A DNA stretch of 64,000 nucleotides from GCA-002726655 sp046582185 (GCA_046582185.1 JAYGEX010000039.1:62001-126000), one strand, 5' to 3'. Positions 16,459 through 24,977 are shown, counted from the first letter of the stretch. The notes: generated by a model from the letters alone, not told the origin. Numbers and translations: made by a program.

Positions 16459-18828
16459 ATGGTTGAACAATCCACAAGTAAGAGCACTATCGGAAAGAGC
16501 GTCCTTCGAAAAGAGGACAAGCGTTTTATCACCGGCAAGGGGAACTACACAGACGACATTAATATTCGCGGCCAGGCGTATGCCTATTTTGTACGTTCTC
16601 CCGTGGCTCATGCACATATCAAGAGCATTGATGTCAGTGCTGCGCAAGCCGCTGAAGACGTTATCAAAGTCTTGACAGGTATCGAAGTCGCTGCTGATGG
16701 ACTGGGCGCGCTGCCTTGCGGCTGGATGGTACATTCAAAAGATGGCAGTGAAATGAAGCAACCTTTTCACCCGGTGATGGCTGGCAGCAAGGTCAACTAT
16801 GTGGGCGAACCCGTTGCACTTGTAGTGGCAGAAACTTATTTGGCGGCCAAGAATGCCGCCGAACTGGTTGAAGTTGACTATGACGATCTGGATGCTGTTG
16901 TTAATGTGTTAGATGCCCAGGGTGCACCGGATATATATGAAGATGTGCCGGGCAACACCGCATTTAACTGGGAGTTAGGTGAGCGTGAAGCGACCCTTGA
17001 AGCAATTGATAAAGCACCTCATGTCACCAAGATCAGACTGGTGAACAATCGGCTCATACCAAATGCACTTGAGCCCCGCGCGGCAATATCTGACTACAAT
17101 ACCGGCACAGATGAACTGACGCTTTACACAACGAGCCAGAACCCCCATATGGTGCGTCTGGTATTCACGGCCTTTGTTCAATTGGCGCCGGAGCATAAGC
17201 TCAGAATTATTGCACCGGATGTTGGCGGCGGCTTTGGCTCCAAGATATTTATCTATTCGGAAGAAACGGCTATCTCATGGGCGTCAATGAAATTAGGCAT
17301 CCCCATAAAATGGACGGCGGAGCGATCCGAATCATTCTTAACGGACGCACATGGGCGCGACCACGTAAGCGATGCTGAACTGGCAATGGATGACGATGGT
17401 AAATTCCTTGCCCTTCATGTCAAAACAACGGCCAACATGGGTGCTTATCTGTCGCTTTTTGCTTCAGCCGTTCCAACGTATTTATATGGCACTTTGATGG
17501 CAGGGCAATATAAAACACCGAATGTGTATGTCGAGGTGGATGCTGTTTATACCAATACTGCGCCTGTTGATGCTTATCGCGGCGCAGGCCGGCCGGAAGC
17601 AACATACCTTCTGGAGAGGATTGTCGAATCTGCCGCGCGAGAAATGAACCTTGATCCAGTGGAAATTCGCCGGCGTAATTTTATTCAGCCTGAAGATTTT
17701 CCTTACCAGACTCCTGTCGCGCTGGAATATGACATAGGGGACTATGAAGCGAGCCTGGCAAAAGCATTGGATATGGCCGGCTATTCAGAATTTCCTGCCA
17801 GAAAGGAAGAAGCCGCCGCTCGCGGTAAACTACGTGGTATTGGTTTTAGTTGTTACATCGAAGCCTGCGGCCTTGCTCCTTCGCAAATGGCAGGTTCTCT
17901 TGGGGCTGGCGTCGGGCTATGGGAGTCTGGCGAAGTCAGGGTAAACCCCACAGGCAGCGTTACCGTGTTAACGGGTTCACATAGTCACGGTCAGGGCCAT
18001 GAGACAACCTTTGCCCAACTTGTGGCAAGTAAGTTGGGGATTTCCGTGGATGATGTTGAAGTTTTGCACGGCGATACTGGCAAGATGGATTTTGGTATGG
18101 GCACCTATGGTTCTCGTTCGCTATCTGTTGGCGGTTCTGCGCTAAGCAAGGCATCCGACAAGGTGATTGCAAAGGGCAAAAAAATTGCGGCACATATGAT
18201 GAAGAGTGATGCTGATGATATTGATTTTAATGATGGCGAGTTCACTGTCAGGGATAGCAACCTTTCAAAGACCTTCCAGGAAATCGCCTTTGCTGCATAT
18301 GTTCCCCATGATTATCCCCTGGACGAGCTGGAGCCAGGTCTATCTGAAAAGGCGTTCTATGATCCTGTTAATTTTACTTATCCTGCAGGCACACATATTT
18401 GCGAAGTTGAAATTGATCCGGATACAGGTGTGGTTGAGATCGTGAAATTCACAGCTGTGGATGATTTTGGCACCATCATTAATCCAATGATTGTTGAAGG
18501 GCAGGTGCACGGCGGCATTGCCCAGGGAATTGGCCAGGCCTTAATGGAAGCCTGTGTCTACGATGAGACAGGCCAGCTGCAAACCGGCTCCTATATGGAT
18601 TACTGCATGCCGCGAGCAGATGACTTGCCAAATTTTGACGTCGCGATGACTTGTACGCCGTGTACGCACAACCCTGTTGGCGCCAAGGGGTGCGGCGAAG
18701 CAGGAGCCATTGGCTCGCCACCTGCAATCATTAATGCTGTAACGGATGCCATTGGCGTGATGGATATCGACATGCCGGCAACGCCCGAACGTGTCTGGCG
18801 GGCCATTCAAGAAGCAGGGAGGGCGTAG
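16459..18828 (+). CDS. coxL: Large molybdopterin subunit, form II CO dehydrogenase type
   Basis: A 789-residue catalytic subunit of the xanthine dehydrogenase/CO dehydrogenase family with molybdopterin cytosine dinucleotide binding. The active-site loop reads AYRGAGR, the form II signature; authentic form I CO dehydrogenases have AYRCSFR with the copper-binding Cys, which is absent here. VGGGFGSK and GCGEAGAIGSPPAIINA are the conserved cofactor-binding loops. Form II enzymes may oxidise aldehydes, purines, aromatic acids or other substrates, so CO use should not be assumed. Gene order S-L-M also matches form II clusters. Confidence 0.93.
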   Translation: MVEQSTSKSTIGKSVLRKEDKRFITGKGNYTDDINIRGQAYAYFVRSPVAHAHIKSIDVSAAQAAEDVIKVLTGIEVAADGLGALPCGWMVHSKDGSEMKQPFHPVMAGSKVNYVGEPVALVVAETYLAAKNAAELVEVDYDDLDAVVNVLDAQGAPDIYEDVPGNTAFNWELGEREATLEAIDKAPHVTKIRLVNNRLIPNALEPRAAISDYNTGTDELTLYTTSQNPHMVRLVFTAFVQLAPEHKLRIIAPDVGGGFGSKIFIYSEETAISWASMKLGIPIKWTAERSESFLTDAHGRDHVSDAELAMDDDGKFLALHVKTTANMGAYLSLFASAVPTYLYGTLMAGQYKTPNVYVEVDAVYTNTAPVDAYRGAGRPEATYLLERIVESAAREMNLDPVEIRRRNFIQPEDFPYQTPVALEYDIGDYEASLAKALDMAGYSEFPARKEEAAARGKLRGIGFSCYIEACGLAPSQMAGSLGAGVGLWESGEVRVNPTGSVTVLTGSHSHGQGHETTFAQLVASKLGISVDDVEVLHGDTGKMDFGMGTYGSRSLSVGGSALSKASDKVIAKGKKIAAHMMKSDADDIDFNDGEFTVRDSNLSKTFQEIAFAAYVPHDYPLDELEPGLSEKAFYDPVNFTYPAGTHICEVEIDPDTGVVEIVKFTAVDDFGTIINPMIVEGQVHGGIAQGIGQALMEACVYDETGQLQTGSYMDYCMPRADDLPNFDVAMTCTPCTHNPVGAKGCGEAGAIGSPPAIINAVTDAIGVMDIDMPATPERVWRAIQEAGRA

Positions 18829-18830
18829 AC

Positions 18831-19628
18831 ATGTATGATTTTAATTACCACAAGCCGCAAACTATTGAAGACGCTATTAGATTATTCACAGAATCTGAAG
18901 ATGGGGTCTACCTTGCAGGAGGCCATACCCTTATCCCTGCGATGAAGGTTCGCTTGCGTGCGCCCAGCGATCTCATTGATATTTCCTGCATAGAAGGGCT
19001 TTCCGGGATTAGTGAAGAGTCTGGCTCGCTCGTCGTTGGTGCGCTAACAACTCACGATGCCGTAGCAAGCTCCGATATTGTCGCGCGCGCGATACCAGCT
19101 CTAGCTGAGTTAGCAGGTGGTATTGGGGATGCCCAGGTGAGAAACAGAGGCACGATGGGTGGCTCTGTTGCAAACAGTGATCCTGCAGCGGATTACCCGG
19201 CTGCAGTATTGGGGCTTGGGGCAAGCATCAGAACCAATAAACGTGAAATAGATGCAAATGAATTCTTTACCGGCATGTTTGAGACGGCCCTCGAAGAAGA
19301 CGAAATTATTCAGGCCATTGCCTACCCCATTATGGAATCTGCAGCCTATGTGAAATTTCCGAACCCTGCTTCGCGTTACGCGACGGTTGGCGTATTCATA
19401 ACCCGGCATGGTGATGATATCAAAGTAGCCATCACTGGCGCTGCAGCAAGCGTCTTCAGGTGCGATGAAATGGAAAGTGCGCTGACAGCTGATTTTTCAG
19501 TTGATGCACTTAACGGTATTGAACTCGATTCCGAGGATATGAATAACGATATGCATGCCAGCAATGAATACCGCGCCCATTTGTGTGTAGTTATGGCAAA
19601 ACGAGCGGTCGCCAAAATGCTGGCATGA
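18831..19628 (+). CDS. coxM: Medium FAD-binding subunit of the same molybdenum hydroxylase
   Basis: A 265-residue FAD subunit. FAD-binding motifs are YLAGGHTLIPAMKVRL near residue 25-40 (the AGGxxL/S loop) and RNRGTMGGSVANSDPAADYP (TxGG region), followed by the CO dehydrogenase flavoprotein C-terminal domain. It receives electrons from the iron-sulfur subunit. It starts 2 bp after coxL. No coxD/E/F-type maturation genes follow in this window, so maturation must use genes elsewhere. Confidence 0.93.
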   Translation: MYDFNYHKPQTIEDAIRLFTESEDGVYLAGGHTLIPAMKVRLRAPSDLIDISCIEGLSGISEESGSLVVGALTTHDAVASSDIVARAIPALAELAGGIGDAQVRNRGTMGGSVANSDPAADYPAAVLGLGASIRTNKREIDANEFFTGMFETALEEDEIIQAIAYPIMESAAYVKFPNPASRYATVGVFITRHGDDIKVAITGAAASVFRCDEMESALTADFSVDALNGIELDSEDMNNDMHASNEYRAHLCVVMAKRAVAKMLA

Positions 19629-19806
19629 AGGTTAACGCGTCATCGATCTAACCTTTCTGCTGCCATGGCATCGAGCTAATGTGCAAAGAAGGTGAATTGA
19701 CATCACAAACGATTCCGTTGGAGTGAAGGTTGTAATAGGCCGATTTGCTAATGCTGTAGGGGATTCCTGTTGAAGCGCTTGTTACCTTTGTTGTTCAGTT
19801 TTATAT

Positions 19807-20427
19807 TCATGTTTGTAATTGACGGAGATGATTAACGAATCGCTCCAGCACCTCATAGGGTTGACATCCAACAACATGTAAATCCATCGCGCTGAATGTA
19901 GGGACGCCGGTAATGCCTTCCTTCCAGGCACGCTCCCAATCGCTGTTAACTTGTGGGCTGAAAACCCTGCCTGAAAGTATTCGCCTCGCTTCGATCTCGT
20001 CCAGACCCGCCGCACCAGAAAGTGACACTAATACCTCGATATCGTTGATATTTACGTTGTCGACAAAATATGCCTTGTAGAGAATGTCATGAATGGAATC
20101 ACCTTGATCCTGGCTATCTGCCCAGCTACCCAGTTCCTGCGCGAGTCGACTGTTGTAGGTCATGGTGCGATTGCCATAAGGTAAACCCGCTTCGGTCATC
20201 AGGTTTTTCATGTTCTCGCGCATTGCTTTTACATCTTCATCGGAGCGGTCTTTAAACAAATCCGACAATGACTGACCTTCATCAGGGGTATCGGGATGCA
20301 GTGGAAAGTGAATCCACCGGGTTTGCACATTATGTTCTAGCTTTAGTTTTTCAATACTGACCGTACTGAGGTAACACCATGGTCAGATATAGTCAGTGTA
20401 GATTTCGATCAGAATTGGTTTGTCGAT
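19807..20427 (-). CDS. DsbA/FrnE-like thiol-disulfide oxidoreductase with in-frame TGA at the first active-site Cys (candidate selenoprotein)
   Basis: Reading through one TGA (20383-20385) gives a 206-residue DsbA-family protein. Upstream is KPILIEIYTDYI, then TGA, then PWCYLSTVSIEKLK, where FrnE-like proteins have CPWCY. The TGA therefore replaces exactly the first Cys of CxxC. The rest of the fold is intact, including the cis-proline region GITGVPTF and the helical insert. A SECIS-like hairpin follows the TGA. A ribosome site AAGGGAG (20436-20442) sits 8 bp before an ATC codon where the start is expected; no ATG, GTG or TTG lies nearby except a TTG at 20479-20481 without a ribosome site. 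It is either a selenoprotein or a gene damaged at two codons. It follows the CinA/NadD-like gene. Confidence 0.6.
20351..20369 (-). promoter_or_regulatory. Candidate bacterial SECIS hairpin
   Basis: On the coding (minus) strand TCAGTAC and GTATTGA pair over 7 bp (one G-U) around the loop GGTCA. The loop starts at the 21st base after the in-frame TGA. Bacterial SECIS elements are expected to have an apical loop roughly 16-37 nt after UGA with a G in its first two positions, so the geometry fits. The loop shares GGUC with that of E. coli fdhF as I recall it. Confidence 0.45.
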
Positions 20428-20491
20428 TTTAGTTTCTCCCTTTGCCAGTACTACAGCGACGTAGTCTACAGTAGTAAACAATATGTATTTG

Positions 20492-21604
20492 TTAGGATGA
20501 TAAATTAGCCCTGATCTGGGAGGAAGATATATCTTCCCTGAAATCTGTTTCATCAACGGCATCACAAATCTCCAGCAGGATTGAAGGTATATCCAGATCT
20601 TGCAAGGTCGTAAATCCTGCAGAAGATTGCCTGCCAAAGACAAGGAAACGATTTCCCATTGCATTGATTTCCTTTAAGGCTGTTATGCATTTGTCAGCAC
20701 TGTCATTATAATACTTCTTGTCTGAAATTCTAATTAAGGTATCTGTGCCGACCATGAAGGTAGCGCCGGGAAAGATGCGACACTTTTCAACAAATGTTGG
20801 CGCTTTGGTAAAGCTCAGAGGCCACTCCTGCATACCAGTTAGCCTGGATTGCATTTCAATATAGTCAAGCGGCGGCTTGTCTACATTGTAAATAGATAGT
20901 TCCATACATACGTCTTTGCCGAGCCGCTGCTGCGCATACTTTGCCATTGCAATATGTCCATCATGGATCGGGTTGAATGCACCGGGAAACACAATTGCCG
21001 GTGGATTGTCCGCCGTTGTACTGTGCACTTTATCTAACATGACAGCTTGCCATGATTCTGGTGCAATCTGTCTGCTATGTATAAATGTGTCACTTTCCCT
21101 AAAGTGTGATTGGTAACGGGCTTCGATTCCGAGTGACTCTGCCATCGCACCTACAATCAGAGCACAGCACAATTGTTCTTCCTCGGCCCGCGTTCGATTG
21201 GTTTTGTCGAAGATGATCTCGGTAAGGGACGTTTCATCGCGGGACTGGATTGCAAGAAAGCAACGATCATCACCGCGTCGCATTCTGTTTGTTGCCAGTG
21301 CAGCGGTGAATCCAATGCCGAAGACCGGCACTTCATCCTCAATTTGCCTCGCGCGCTGCCATGCTGTCATGGCAAGTGCCCTTGCTGTTGCGCTGCTGCA
21401 GGCCTGGTCTGGCGTACCACCGAGGTATTGACTCAATTCATCCTGGTGGTAGGGCACAGATGCTGACAGGACGGTATTGGATGCACCTGCCACATCCAGT
21501 AAGCAGGAAATTGCGCTTGCGCCACCGCCTGCAGTGGCAATGATGAACTTTCCATCCTTTTTGTGGATCTGTTCTATTAAACTGGCTGAAATAATATTGT
21601 CCAA
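20492..21604 (-). CDS. CinA-C-like / nicotinate-nucleotide adenylyltransferase-like fusion protein
   Basis: A 370-residue two-domain protein. Residues 1-165 resemble the CinA C-terminal (nicotinamide-nucleotide amidase) fold: FIIATAGGGASAISCLL, TARALAMTAWQRA, FGIGFTAALATNR. Residues 200-370 form a nucleotidyltransferase: PGAFNPIHDGH has the HxGH motif (HDGH), and SSSQIRANL matches the ISSTxIR motif. Both domain types act in pyridine-nucleotide metabolism, so a role in NAD salvage or repair is plausible but inferred. The downstream DsbA-like gene is 64 bp away on the same strand. Confidence 0.78.
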   Translation of the reverse strand: MDNIISASLIEQIHKKDGKFIIATAGGGASAISCLLDVAGASNTVLSASVPYHQDELSQYLGGTPDQACSSATARALAMTAWQRARQIEDEVPVFGIGFTAALATNRMRRGDDRCFLAIQSRDETSLTEIIFDKTNRTRAEEEQLCCALIVGAMAESLGIEARYQSHFRESDTFIHSRQIAPESWQAVMLDKVHSTTADNPPAIVFPGAFNPIHDGHIAMAKYAQQRLGKDVCMELSIYNVDKPPLDYIEMQSRLTGMQEWPLSFTKAPTFVEKCRIFPGATFMVGTDTLIRISDKKYYNDSADKCITALKEINAMGNRFLVFGRQSSAGFTTLQDLDIPSILLEICDAVDETDFREDISSSQIRANLSS

Positions 21605-21797
21605 GTATGCTTCCCAGAGGAGATATTTTAGCTGCCGTTCATTTCCTGTTACAAAGACTATTTATAGAAGACTAATAAAAAAAAGCCTATGAATAAAAGA
21701 TCATGAAAATTAGACGACGAACAATAATAGCTTATCAAATCCTGGACTTTGTAAGATAATGTTAAATGAATATGCGGGATTAGCGGAAAACAGAAAA

Positions 21798-22373
21798 ATG
21801 CGATCGATTTTATTGTTACCAGGTTTCTTACTTTTGGGTGTCGTGCCTGCCCTGGTTATGGCCGAGGCCGGTCCTGTGACCCTTACGCCTGAAGATTTGG
21901 AAAATTATCAGTTTGCGGATCAACCAAAGTCGGCGCCTGCGAAAGTGAAGGATCTGAATATTGGGCAAAAATTTATCCTGGATTCGCACCGACAAGGCAC
22001 TATAGATCTGATGGTCAGGCGTCTTGGTATTGTTAGCTTAAAGCAGGATAAGTCTGACCTGGATAAGATTCAGAGGCTTGTTGATCGCAGCATAATTCGT
22101 CGTTCGGATGTCGAACAGTGGCAAGCTCTTGGCGTGGTCTTTGGGGATGTTCTTGCTGCCGAGCTAAATTTGCACTGGGTGAGTTATCAGGACGAGCGCG
22201 GACAGAGTAAGGCGCTTCAATGGAAGAAAACCAGGAATTTTGTTTTTCCGGTAACAATGCTCTCCAGACGAGTTCAATTTAAGCAAGAGATTGACGTATT
22301 TGACATTTTTGAGCAGATTGAATCAGATATCATCGACTTTGCCCGATATGAAGAACTTCATGGTCGTATCTAA
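21798..22373 (+). CDS. Exported DUF3806-like protein
   Basis: A 191-residue protein with an N-terminal signal peptide (RSILLLPGFLLLGVVPALVMAEAG, cleavage after AMA-like VMA). The mature part has LGVVFGDVLAAELNLHWV, then VFPVTMLSRRV, which matches the DUF3806 pattern. The ATG at 21798 is chosen because the signal peptide starts there; an in-frame ATG at 21759 adds 13 polar residues. Function unknown; likely periplasmic. It is divergent from the CinA/NadD-like gene. Confidence 0.65.
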   Translation: MRSILLLPGFLLLGVVPALVMAEAGPVTLTPEDLENYQFADQPKSAPAKVKDLNIGQKFILDSHRQGTIDLMVRRLGIVSLKQDKSDLDKIQRLVDRSIIRRSDVEQWQALGVVFGDVLAAELNLHWVSYQDERGQSKALQWKKTRNFVFPVTMLSRRVQFKQEIDVFDIFEQIESDIIDFARYEELHGRI

Positions 22374-22497
22374 GGCGCTTTTCAGTTACGGACAAGAACT
22401 GGTTAGATTGGCCGTAGTTTCTCTGTAATAATTTCTACTGAAACTTGGATGCAGAATCGGTAGAATATGCGCAGATTTTTTGAGCTCAGGTTTAGCA

Positions 22498-22680
22498 ATG
22501 ATTAAGAAGATGGTACTCAGAACGCTAAAGTTCTTTTTCGTAGATTCTACGGTGAACATACTGGGTGATCTGTTTGAGCAGCCCCTGTTAATGTGGGCGT
22601 TTATCGGATGGGGCTGGGTTTGTATCTTAGCCATGATGACCAGTGTATTTCAAACCTCCGTTCAGATGATGGCAGGATAG
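22498..22680 (+). CDS. Small membrane protein of unknown function
   Basis: A 60-residue protein with a basic N-terminus (MIKKMVLRTLKFFFVDS) and one strong transmembrane segment (LMWAFIGWGWVCILAMMTSVF). AGG lies 10 bp before the ATG. It stands alone after the DUF3806-like gene and before a convergent hairpin. I recognise no family. The amphipathic start plus single helix is typical of real small membrane proteins. Confidence 0.55.
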   Translation: MIKKMVLRTLKFFFVDSTVNILGDLFEQPLLMWAFIGWGWVCILAMMTSVFQTSVQMMAG

Positions 22681-22700
22681 GGCCGTAGCTTCATCTTAAA

Positions 22701-22725
22701 CAGGCGCTACTGCCGAGAGCGCCTG
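22701..22725. terminator. Possible terminator hairpin between convergent genes
   Basis: CAGGCGCT and AGCGCCTG form a perfect 8-bp stem with a 9-nt loop between the small membrane protein gene and the convergent leuB-like gene. On the minus strand TTT follows the stem; on the plus strand no T-run follows. It is a weak or bidirectional terminator at best. Confidence 0.4.
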
Positions 22726-22776
22726 CCTTCGCCGCACAATCCTTGTCTTGGCGAAAAGTGTTTATGCGAGCTGCAT

Positions 22777-23883
22777 CTAGGCGAGCAACTTTTCCAAATG
22801 CTCCATCACCTTGTCACCAAATTCCGTGGTAGATAGCTGTTGCACATTATCGCGGCCAGCACTTAAGTCTGCAGTGGTGTATCCATCTTCAAAGACTGTT
22901 TTCATTGCCGTCCACACGGCATCTGCTTCCTGTTTCATGCCAAAGCTCATTTCCAGCATCATGGCGACCGAGCCTATCATTGAGTATGGATTGGCAATAT
23001 TTTTACCTGCAATGTCCGGGGCTGATCCGTGGGAAGGTTCGTAGTAGGCTTTTTCGGGGCCGATGCAAGCCGATGGCATAAGGCCAAGCGAGCCAAGTAT
23101 TCCGCCCGCCTGATCGCTAAGAATATCGCCGAACATATTCTCCATCACCATCACATCAAACTGACCAGGGTTAAGGCACAGGGCGGTTGCAGCAGCATCG
23201 ACAAGAAGATGAATGACCTCAATGTCCTGAAAATCTTTGTGAACTTCATCCAATATCTCGTTCCAGAAAACGCTCGACATAAGCACGTTGCTCTTGTGGA
23301 TATTGTGCAGGCGCTGCTTCCTCTTTCTTGCCTGTTCAAATGCCACCGTCAGAATTTGCTTGATTTGTAGTTCATCGTATTCGAGAACTTCTTTCACATA
23401 TCGAAGCCCATCATCGTTGGTTCCGCGCTCCTTGTGGCCGAAATAGAGCCCACCTACAAGTTCACGAATCAGCAAAATGTCGATTCCGTCCTTGATAATT
23501 TCTGCCTTCAGCGGCGAAAAATGAGCCATATTCTTACTGAGGAATATAGGTCGGAAATTGGCGAAAGTATTAAAGCGAGCACGAAGCGGCAGTATGGCGC
23601 CACGTTCCGCCTGTTCTTCTACCGGGATCTTTATTGATTCTTCATAACTAAGGCCGACCGGTCCCTTGAGAATTGCATCAGCGTCGTCGCAGATTTTCTT
23701 GGTTGCCTCAGGGAATGCCTTGCCATGCTCAAAATATGCACCAGCGCCAAATGGGGCATGAGTGAGTTCAAATGCTACGTCGCGATGGTTGGAGAGCACG
23801 TCGAATACACGAATGGCTTGCGCCATAATTTCGGGTCCGATCGCATCGCCTTCAAGGATGGCGATTTTGTAAGCATTAGTCAT
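22777..23883 (-). CDS. leuB: 3-isopropylmalate dehydrogenase (isocitrate/isopropylmalate dehydrogenase family)
   Basis: A 368-residue beta-decarboxylating dehydrogenase. It starts YKIAILEGDAIGPEIM. LLIRELVGGLYFG is the IPMDH-type substrate loop, NMFGDILSDQ holds metal-binding acidic residues, and EPSHGSAPDIAGKNIANP is the NAD-binding signature. Isopropylmalate dehydrogenase catalyses the third step of leucine synthesis. No leuA, leuC or leuD is nearby, which is unusual, so another beta-hydroxyacid dehydrogenase activity is possible. Confidence 0.8.
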   Translation of the reverse strand: MTNAYKIAILEGDAIGPEIMAQAIRVFDVLSNHRDVAFELTHAPFGAGAYFEHGKAFPEATKKICDDADAILKGPVGLSYEESIKIPVEEQAERGAILPLRARFNTFANFRPIFLSKNMAHFSPLKAEIIKDGIDILLIRELVGGLYFGHKERGTNDDGLRYVKEVLEYDELQIKQILTVAFEQARKRKQRLHNIHKSNVLMSSVFWNEILDEVHKDFQDIEVIHLLVDAAATALCLNPGQFDVMVMENMFGDILSDQAGGILGSLGLMPSACIGPEKAYYEPSHGSAPDIAGKNIANPYSMIGSVAMMLEMSFGMKQEADAVWTAMKTVFEDGYTTADLSAGRDNVQQLSTTEFGDKVMEHLEKLLA

Positions 23884-24075
23884 GGCGTTCCTACGCAGAG
23901 TTAAAGTTGAGCGAATAAAAGGAAGCGGATTCTAGCGGGTTTTAGGTGGCATATACAGCAATAACAAAAACAGCTAAAACAGAAAGTGTAGCCAACGATT
24001 CGACCTCATGATTGAGCTATAAATTATCAACTCAAAGAGTTTCGGGATAAGGCAAGATGGCCATTGTTAGAAATT

Positions 24076-24681
24076 TTACCCAAATAGTGCATTTTGGCTC
24101 TTACTCAAAAACAACAAACCAAATAGAGCAAGCGACATACCTAAAATACGCATTACCCATAAATATACTCTGCTATCCAACAGCTCACGAAAATTGGACG
24201 CCACCAATGCAACCGCCATTTTTGATAACTCCAGTGTGCCAATTGAGACTACAACAAAGACAATTGATTCTGCTTCTGTCCCAAGTGCAATGTAGGTTCC
24301 ACCCACTGTAAACCAAAATAAATATGGGTTAGGACTGAGTAAGTTGACTTTAATGGCTGTCGCCAAGGATTTTGGAGCGCCCAATGATTTTGAAACATTG
24401 ATTTCCTGAATTCTTAACATTTTTATAGCAAGCCAAAGCAAATACAGACCACCTATAAGACTCAACACGCCAATAAAAAGAGTAATGTCCTTGAATTGTG
24501 TCATCAACACAAGCGCGGTTACTATTATTGGACCATCAGTGATGATTGGTGCAAGACTTGCCTTGATACCACTTTTCAACCCGTGTTGAAGAGTCTGCTG
24601 AATTACGAAAATCCCCAATGGACCAGGCTTTGAACCTCCGGCTAACCCAAATACGAAAGCTGAAATTATGTATTCACTCAT
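24076..24681 (-). CDS. LysE family translocator
   Basis: A 201-residue membrane protein with about six hydrophobic segments. It begins EYIISAFVFGLAGGSKPGPLGIFVIQQTLQHG, which matches the LysE/RhtB N-terminus (PGP motif), followed by KASLAPIITDGPIIV and NLLSPNPYLFW, another conserved motif. The family exports amino acids or other small metabolites; the substrate is unknown. It begins just next to a large nested palindrome that resembles an integron attC site. Confidence 0.85.
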   Translation of the reverse strand: MSEYIISAFVFGLAGGSKPGPLGIFVIQQTLQHGLKSGIKASLAPIITDGPIIVTALVLMTQFKDITLFIGVLSLIGGLYLLWLAIKMLRIQEINVSKSLGAPKSLATAIKVNLLSPNPYLFWFTVGGTYIALGTEAESIVFVVVSIGTLELSKMAVALVASNFRELLDSRVYLWVMRILGMSLALFGLLFLSKSQNALFG

Positions 24682-24693
24682 TTCTGTCTAGTT

Positions 24694-24847
24694 CTAACGC
24701 TTCAAGAACAGGCTGTATCGTGAGCGAAGGTCCTGCTCGGAAGGTTTGAATTTGAATGACTTGTTGAACGAAGCCGCTGCGCGGCAGGTTGAATTCATAT
24801 TGATTCTCCAATAAAAACTTCGCTATGCACCATAGTCTAAGTGTTAG
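24694..24847. repeat. Large nested imperfect palindrome, attC-like
   Basis: Four nested pairs of arms can be drawn. They are CTAACGCTT (24694-24702) with AAGTGTTAG (24839-24847), AGCGAAG (24723-24729) with CTTCGCT (24818-24824), AATTTGAAT (24749-24757) with ATTCATATT (24793-24801, one mismatch), and GCCGC with GCGGC at 24773-24785. Outer arms ending in AAC and GTT and an inner stem resemble long integron attC sites, though the flanking bases do not fit the RYYYAAC/GTTRRRY consensus perfectly. No integrase is in the window. Confidence 0.45.
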
Positions 24848-24865
24848 CTACAGAGGAGCAATCAA

Positions 24866-24967
24866 ATGAAAAAAACACAACACTGCGCCACGATTCAGCA
24901 GGTTTTCTCGGTACACTGGATAATGTTGAGGCTGCGCGCAACATATCCATATTCGTTATGCGCTTAA
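24866..24967 (+). CDS. Candidate 33-residue small protein
   Basis: An ATG frame of 33 codons follows a strong ribosome site (AGAGGAG, 7 bp spacing), right after the palindrome. The product (MKKTQHCATIQQVF...SLCA) matches nothing I know. In a cassette-like arrangement a gene start just after the palindrome is expected, which favours reality; the short length argues against. Confidence 0.3.
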   Translation: MKKTQHCATIQQVFSVHWIMLRLRATYPYSLCA

Positions 24968-24977
24968 TATTCAAACT

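Noticed and set aside
20375..20384. Shorter hairpin GGT/ACC with a GTT loop, as SECIS
   Set aside because: The loop begins only 8 bases after the TGA, too close; the hairpin at 20351-20369 fits better.
20383..20664. A 93-codon minus-strand frame ending at the TGA, as a separate gene
   Set aside because: Its first two-thirds overlaps the CinA/NadD-like gene's end; only the last part is meaningful, and it joins in frame to the DsbA-like protein past the TGA.
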